Shown in pieces: positions 61,349 to 64,000 of a DNA stretch of 64,000 bases. This stretch comes from Corynebacterium curieae (GTDB lineage Bacteria > Actinomycetota > Actinomycetes > Mycobacteriales > Mycobacteriaceae). The DNA is taken from the NCBI RefSeq assembly GCF_027570035.1, contig NZ_JAKMUU010000003.1, positions 62,001 through 126,000 on the forward strand, written 5' to 3'. The position numbers were made by a program, and so were the translations under genes. Each line of letters starts with the position of its first letter. The stretch's first letter is position 1. A model generated the notes under the pieces. The model worked only from the letters and a program-made list of their open reading frames with translations. It was not told where the DNA came from and ran no database searches.

Positions 61349-62435
61349 CCCAGATCTCCTTAAAGCGGGCGGCGATTCGCTCCGGGGTGGTGTCATTGAT
61401 CCACACCGCCTGCGAGGATTCGGAACCGGCGAGGTACTTCATGCGGCCAGGCGAGCGCATCAGCGAAAAGAGCTGCAGGTGCATGCGGATGCCAGGGCGC
61501 AGTGCTGGGTCGACCGGCGCTTGGGTCCAGCCGGCGATATACGGAGTCTTCTCCACGCCATCAAAGAACCGATCCACCGCAGAGTAAAGCTTTCTGAGCA
61601 GGGGCGCGAGGTCGGCGCGTTGGGCTCCGCTAAGCGCAGCGAAATCGGGGACCTCCTCGTTGGGCATGACCATGGCTTCCAGCGGCCATTTGGCGGCGGC
61701 GGGGACAAAGACGGTAAAGTGCTCGGTTTCGGCGATGATGCGGGTGTCGGCGGCGCGCTCGCGATCGAGGAGATCTTGGAAAAGGTCGCCGTCATAGGCG
61801 CGGGCGGAATCCACGATGGACCGCAGACGGGGCGAGAGGAATGGATAGGAATAGATCTGGCCGTGCGGGTGTTGGAGGGTCACGCCGATTTCTTCGCCGC
61901 GGTTTTCAAAGGGGAATACCTGCTGCACGCCGTCAATCTGCGATAGCGCGGCGGTGCGATGTGCCCAGGCCTCGATCACGGTGCGGATGCGGGATTCTGG
62001 CAGGTCCTTGAAGGATAGGGCTGGGTCTTCGGTAAAGCAGACCACCTCGCAGCGGGCACGCGCCGGAAGGCGCGGCACCATGCCGAGCAGGTTATCTTTC
62101 TCTGGATGCTCGATGTCCGCGGCGGTAGCAAAGGACGGGAAGCGATTTTCAAAGACCACCACGTCATAGCTGGGGCTGGGGATCTCCGTGGGCAGCTGGC
62201 CTTCGCGCGTGGGCGCAAGTGGGTTCTCGTTGGCCGGTGGCAAGAAGGTGCGGTTCATGCGGTGGGCGGCAAAGGCCACCCAATCCCCTGTCAAGGGATC
62301 CCGGCGCATTTCGGATGCGGGGGCGACGGTGGGGATATCGCGGGCGTCGATAAGCACGCGGTCAGGATGGGGTTGGTCGTCGAAGTAGAGGATTTCGCGG
62401 CCGTCGGCAAGCGTGGCGGAGGTAATCTCAACCAT
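61341..62435 (-). CDS. galT: Galactose-1-phosphate uridylyltransferase
   Basis: A 364-residue HIT-superfamily enzyme exchanging UMP between UDP-glucose and galactose-1-phosphate. The nucleophile motif is HPHGQIYSYPF near residue 180; FENRFPSF and the C-terminal HLQLFSLMRSPGRMKYLAG are also typical. The ATG at 62435 follows AGGAG and overlaps the upstream stop by one base. No galE is in the window. Confidence 0.95.
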   Translation of the reverse strand: MVEITSATLADGREILYFDDQPHPDRVLIDARDIPTVAPASEMRRDPLTGDWVAFAAHRMNRTFLPPANENPLAPTREGQLPTEIPSPSYDVVVFENRFPSFATAADIEHPEKDNLLGMVPRLPARARCEVVCFTEDPALSFKDLPESRIRTVIEAWAHRTAALSQIDGVQQVFPFENRGEEIGVTLQHPHGQIYSYPFLSPRLRSIVDSARAYDGDLFQDLLDRERAADTRIIAETEHFTVFVPAAAKWPLEAMVMPNEEVPDFAALSGAQRADLAPLLRKLYSAVDRFFDGVEKTPYIAGWTQAPVDPALRPGIRMHLQLFSLMRSPGRMKYLAGSESSQAVWINDTTPERIAARFKEIWDA

Positions 62436-62677
62436 TAGTTTTCTCCTGGGATGGTGATGGGCTTCAGCCGTGCCCACAACACGAAGGCGGCGGCCACGGC
62501 CAGCAAAGCAAGGCTTGCCCATAGGTTATCGCTGGCATCCTTAGCCTGCCCGGTATCTGGATTAAGTCCGGGGTCGAGGAAGAAATAGCAACCGAGCAAG
62601 ATAAGGCCGTAGAGGCCGAGGAGTGCGGCGATGACATTGCGCAGGTCAAATGCGCCCGCGCGCTTTTTCTCAGACAT
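62435..62677 (-). CDS. Small two-helix membrane protein of the galactose operon
   Basis: An 80-residue protein with two membrane helices (about residues 13-33 and 51-70) joined by a short acidic loop. The ATG at 62677 follows AAGGAG, 10 bp after the symporter stop. Small proteins of this kind often accompany SSS symporters and may be accessory subunits, but the family is not recognised with certainty. Confidence 0.75.
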   Translation of the reverse strand: MSEKKRAGAFDLRNVIAALLGLYGLILLGCYFFLDPGLNPDTGQAKDASDNLWASLALLAVAAAFVLWARLKPITIPGEN

Positions 62678-62687
62678 GAGGTGCTCC

Positions 62688-64000
62688 TTAGGCAAAGATG
62701 ACGTTGAGGGCTACGGCGATGACTAGGCAGATGATGCCCAACGGGACGGTCTGCTGGTACCACGGCAAGGTCTTTTCGGTGTAGTCCTCAAAGTGGTCCT
62801 TGGGAGTCACGGAAGAGACGAAGCCGACCAGCTCGCTATCCGGCTTGGGCTGGGTAAACAGGGTGACCACGATGGAGACCACAATATCCACCACGAAGGC
62901 CACACCGGCCGCCACAAAGGCGGTGCCCTGCCCCGGCAGGTTGATCATGTCCGTAAAGGAAGCGACGTACCAAAAGGCGATGGCGGAACCAGTACCGGCC
63001 ACAAGGCCGGACCAACCAGCGTGCGGGGTCATGCGCTTCCAGAACATGCCCAAAATGAAGGTGGCGAACAGTGGCGCATTAAAGAAGCCGAAGAGCGTTT
63101 GCAGGTAGTCCATGATATTGCCAAAGTTCTGCGCAAGCAGCGCGGTGAAAATGGCAATAGCGGTGGCAACAACCGTAGCGACGCGGCCGAACTTCAGGTA
63201 GTAGTCATCCTCGCGGTCCTTGACCACGTAGGTCTGCCAGATGTCATAGGAAATGACGGTATTAAAGGCCGAGATATTCGCTGCCATACCGGCCATAAAA
63301 GAAGCGAGCAATCCGGCAATCGCCACGCCCAGCAGGCCATTAGGCAGCAGGTCGCGCATCAGCAGCAAGATAGCATCGTTCGGCTCCGCGCGCTCTTCCA
63401 TCAAATCGGCCACCGAAACGGAGGCGACCATGCCCGGAATGACGACAAGGAAGGGTACAAACATCTTGGGGAAGGCGCCGATGATAGGCGTCTTGCGGGC
63501 GGCCGAGATGGAATCCGAGGCCATGGCGCGCTGAACTTCCACGAAGTTGGTGGTCCAGTAACCAAAGGAAAGCACGAAGCCGAGGCCCAGCACGATGCCG
63601 ATGACGGACCACACTGGGTTCTCAAACCCGGAGATGTCCGTGCCCGGCCAGGTGTGGAAGTGCGAGTCCTGGGCCACCGCGTCCTTCAGCCCGCTCCAAC
63701 CGCCAACGCGGTTCAGACCAATGATGGTGAGCGGGGCGAGCGCGGCGATGATGACGAAGAATTGCAGCACCTCGTTATAAATAGCGGCCGAAAGGCCACC
63801 CAAGGTGATATAGGACAGCACGATGAGGCCGGCTACCAAGAGCGATACCCACATCTGCCAGCCCAGCAGGGCTTCCACGATGGTGGCCAGCAAATACAGG
63901 TTCACGCCGGCGATAAGCAGCTGGGCTACGGCGAAGGACACCGCGTTCACCAGGTGCGCGGCGTTGCCAAAACGCTTGCGCATAAACTCCGGCACCGAGC
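62688..64000 (-). CDS. Sodium:solute symporter (SSS, SglT-like), N-terminus outside window
   Basis: At least 437 residues of an SSS transporter; the coding frame is open to the window edge, and the N-terminal part is missing. PEFMRKRFG and the LSYITLGGLSAAIYNEVLQF segment match SglT-type sugar symporters, and FGYWTTNFVEVQRAMAS is a further conserved region. Being first in an operation with galT and galK, it most likely imports galactose or glucose with Na+. About ten membrane segments are visible. Confidence 0.9.
   Translation of the reverse strand, partial: SVPEFMRKRFGNAAHLVNAVSFAVAQLLIAGVNLYLLATIVEALLGWQMWVSLLVAGLIVLSYITLGGLSAAIYNEVLQFFVIIAALAPLTIIGLNRVGGWSGLKDAVAQDSHFHTWPGTDISGFENPVWSVIGIVLGLGFVLSFGYWTTNFVEVQRAMASDSISAARKTPIIGAFPKMFVPFLVVIPGMVASVSVADLMEERAEPNDAILLLMRDLLPNGLLGVAIAGLLASFMAGMAANISAFNTVISYDIWQTYVVKDREDDYYLKFGRVATVVATAIAIFTALLAQNFGNIMDYLQTLFGFFNAPLFATFILGMFWKRMTPHAGWSGLVAGTGSAIAFWYVASFTDMINLPGQGTAFVAAGVAFVVDIVVSIVVTLFTQPKPDSELVGFVSSVTPKDHFEDYTEKTLPWYQQTVPLGIICLVIAVALNVIFA

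Overview
The window looks like a Corynebacterium chromosome. The evidence is fairly high GC, a corynebacterial sulfite-reduction block (fpr2, cysI, cysX, chelatase, TSUP exporter), a uriT-uriH pair, ugpAEBC-type importer order, a ThrE-type exporter, and the mycolate-actinobacterial order manA / tobH-like / pmmA / DUF3499 / DUF1025 / whiB2 / GDP-mannose pyrophosphorylase / wbbL / LCP / TIGR03089, which matches the Mycobacterium tuberculosis Rv3255c-Rv3268 neighbourhood. The first 36 bases are the start of tmk on the minus strand. The species cannot be fixed from the sequence alone; a skin or mucosal Corynebacterium is a reasonable guess.

Layout. 0-18 kb: cell-envelope sugar-nucleotide genes (manA, pmmA, manC, wbbL, LCP ligase), split by an inserted siroheme/sulfite block (cobA, TSUP exporter, chelatase, cysX, cysI, fpr2). 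18-25 kb: a TSUP permease, a large secreted protein of unknown function behind a 500-bp AT-rich leader, and an OpuC/ProU-type osmolyte ABC operon whose ATPase carries a frameshift. 24.7-31.3 kb: transporters (HAAAP permease, MHS permease, ThrE), interspersed with three copies of a plus-strand structured RNA element that I do not recognise, then an M20 amidohydrolase with an in-frame amber codon. 31.5-36 kb: ugpAEBC-like ABC importer. 36-38.6 kb: secreted metzincin and an IS30-family element. 38.6-50 kb: gluconate uptake and kinase, uridine uptake and hydrolysis, PhoD phosphatase, a lyase-like carbohydrate-binding protein, amidase, fructose PTS and a CAP protein. 50.8-57.7 kb: a 5-oxoprolinase-type locus (pxpA, pxpBC fusion, biotin carboxylase, FCD-GntR regulator, DUF1445, NRAMP-like transporter) with the same perfect palindrome in front of both of its diverging ends. 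57.8-60.1 kb: a DUF559 protein and an RNase H-like protein bracketed by two 91-bp palindromic repeats. 60.1-64 kb: galK, galT, a small membrane protein and a sodium:solute symporter that runs off the window.

The strongest candidates for something undescribed are the three-copy RNA family at 26.4-30.0 kb (conserved hairpins, covariation, a possible pseudoknot, own promoters and terminators, and a possible leaderless Arg-rich mini-ORF) and the TTGTTCAACAA operator pair that predicts a small regulon for the oxoprolinase locus. No tRNA, rRNA or CRISPR array was seen.
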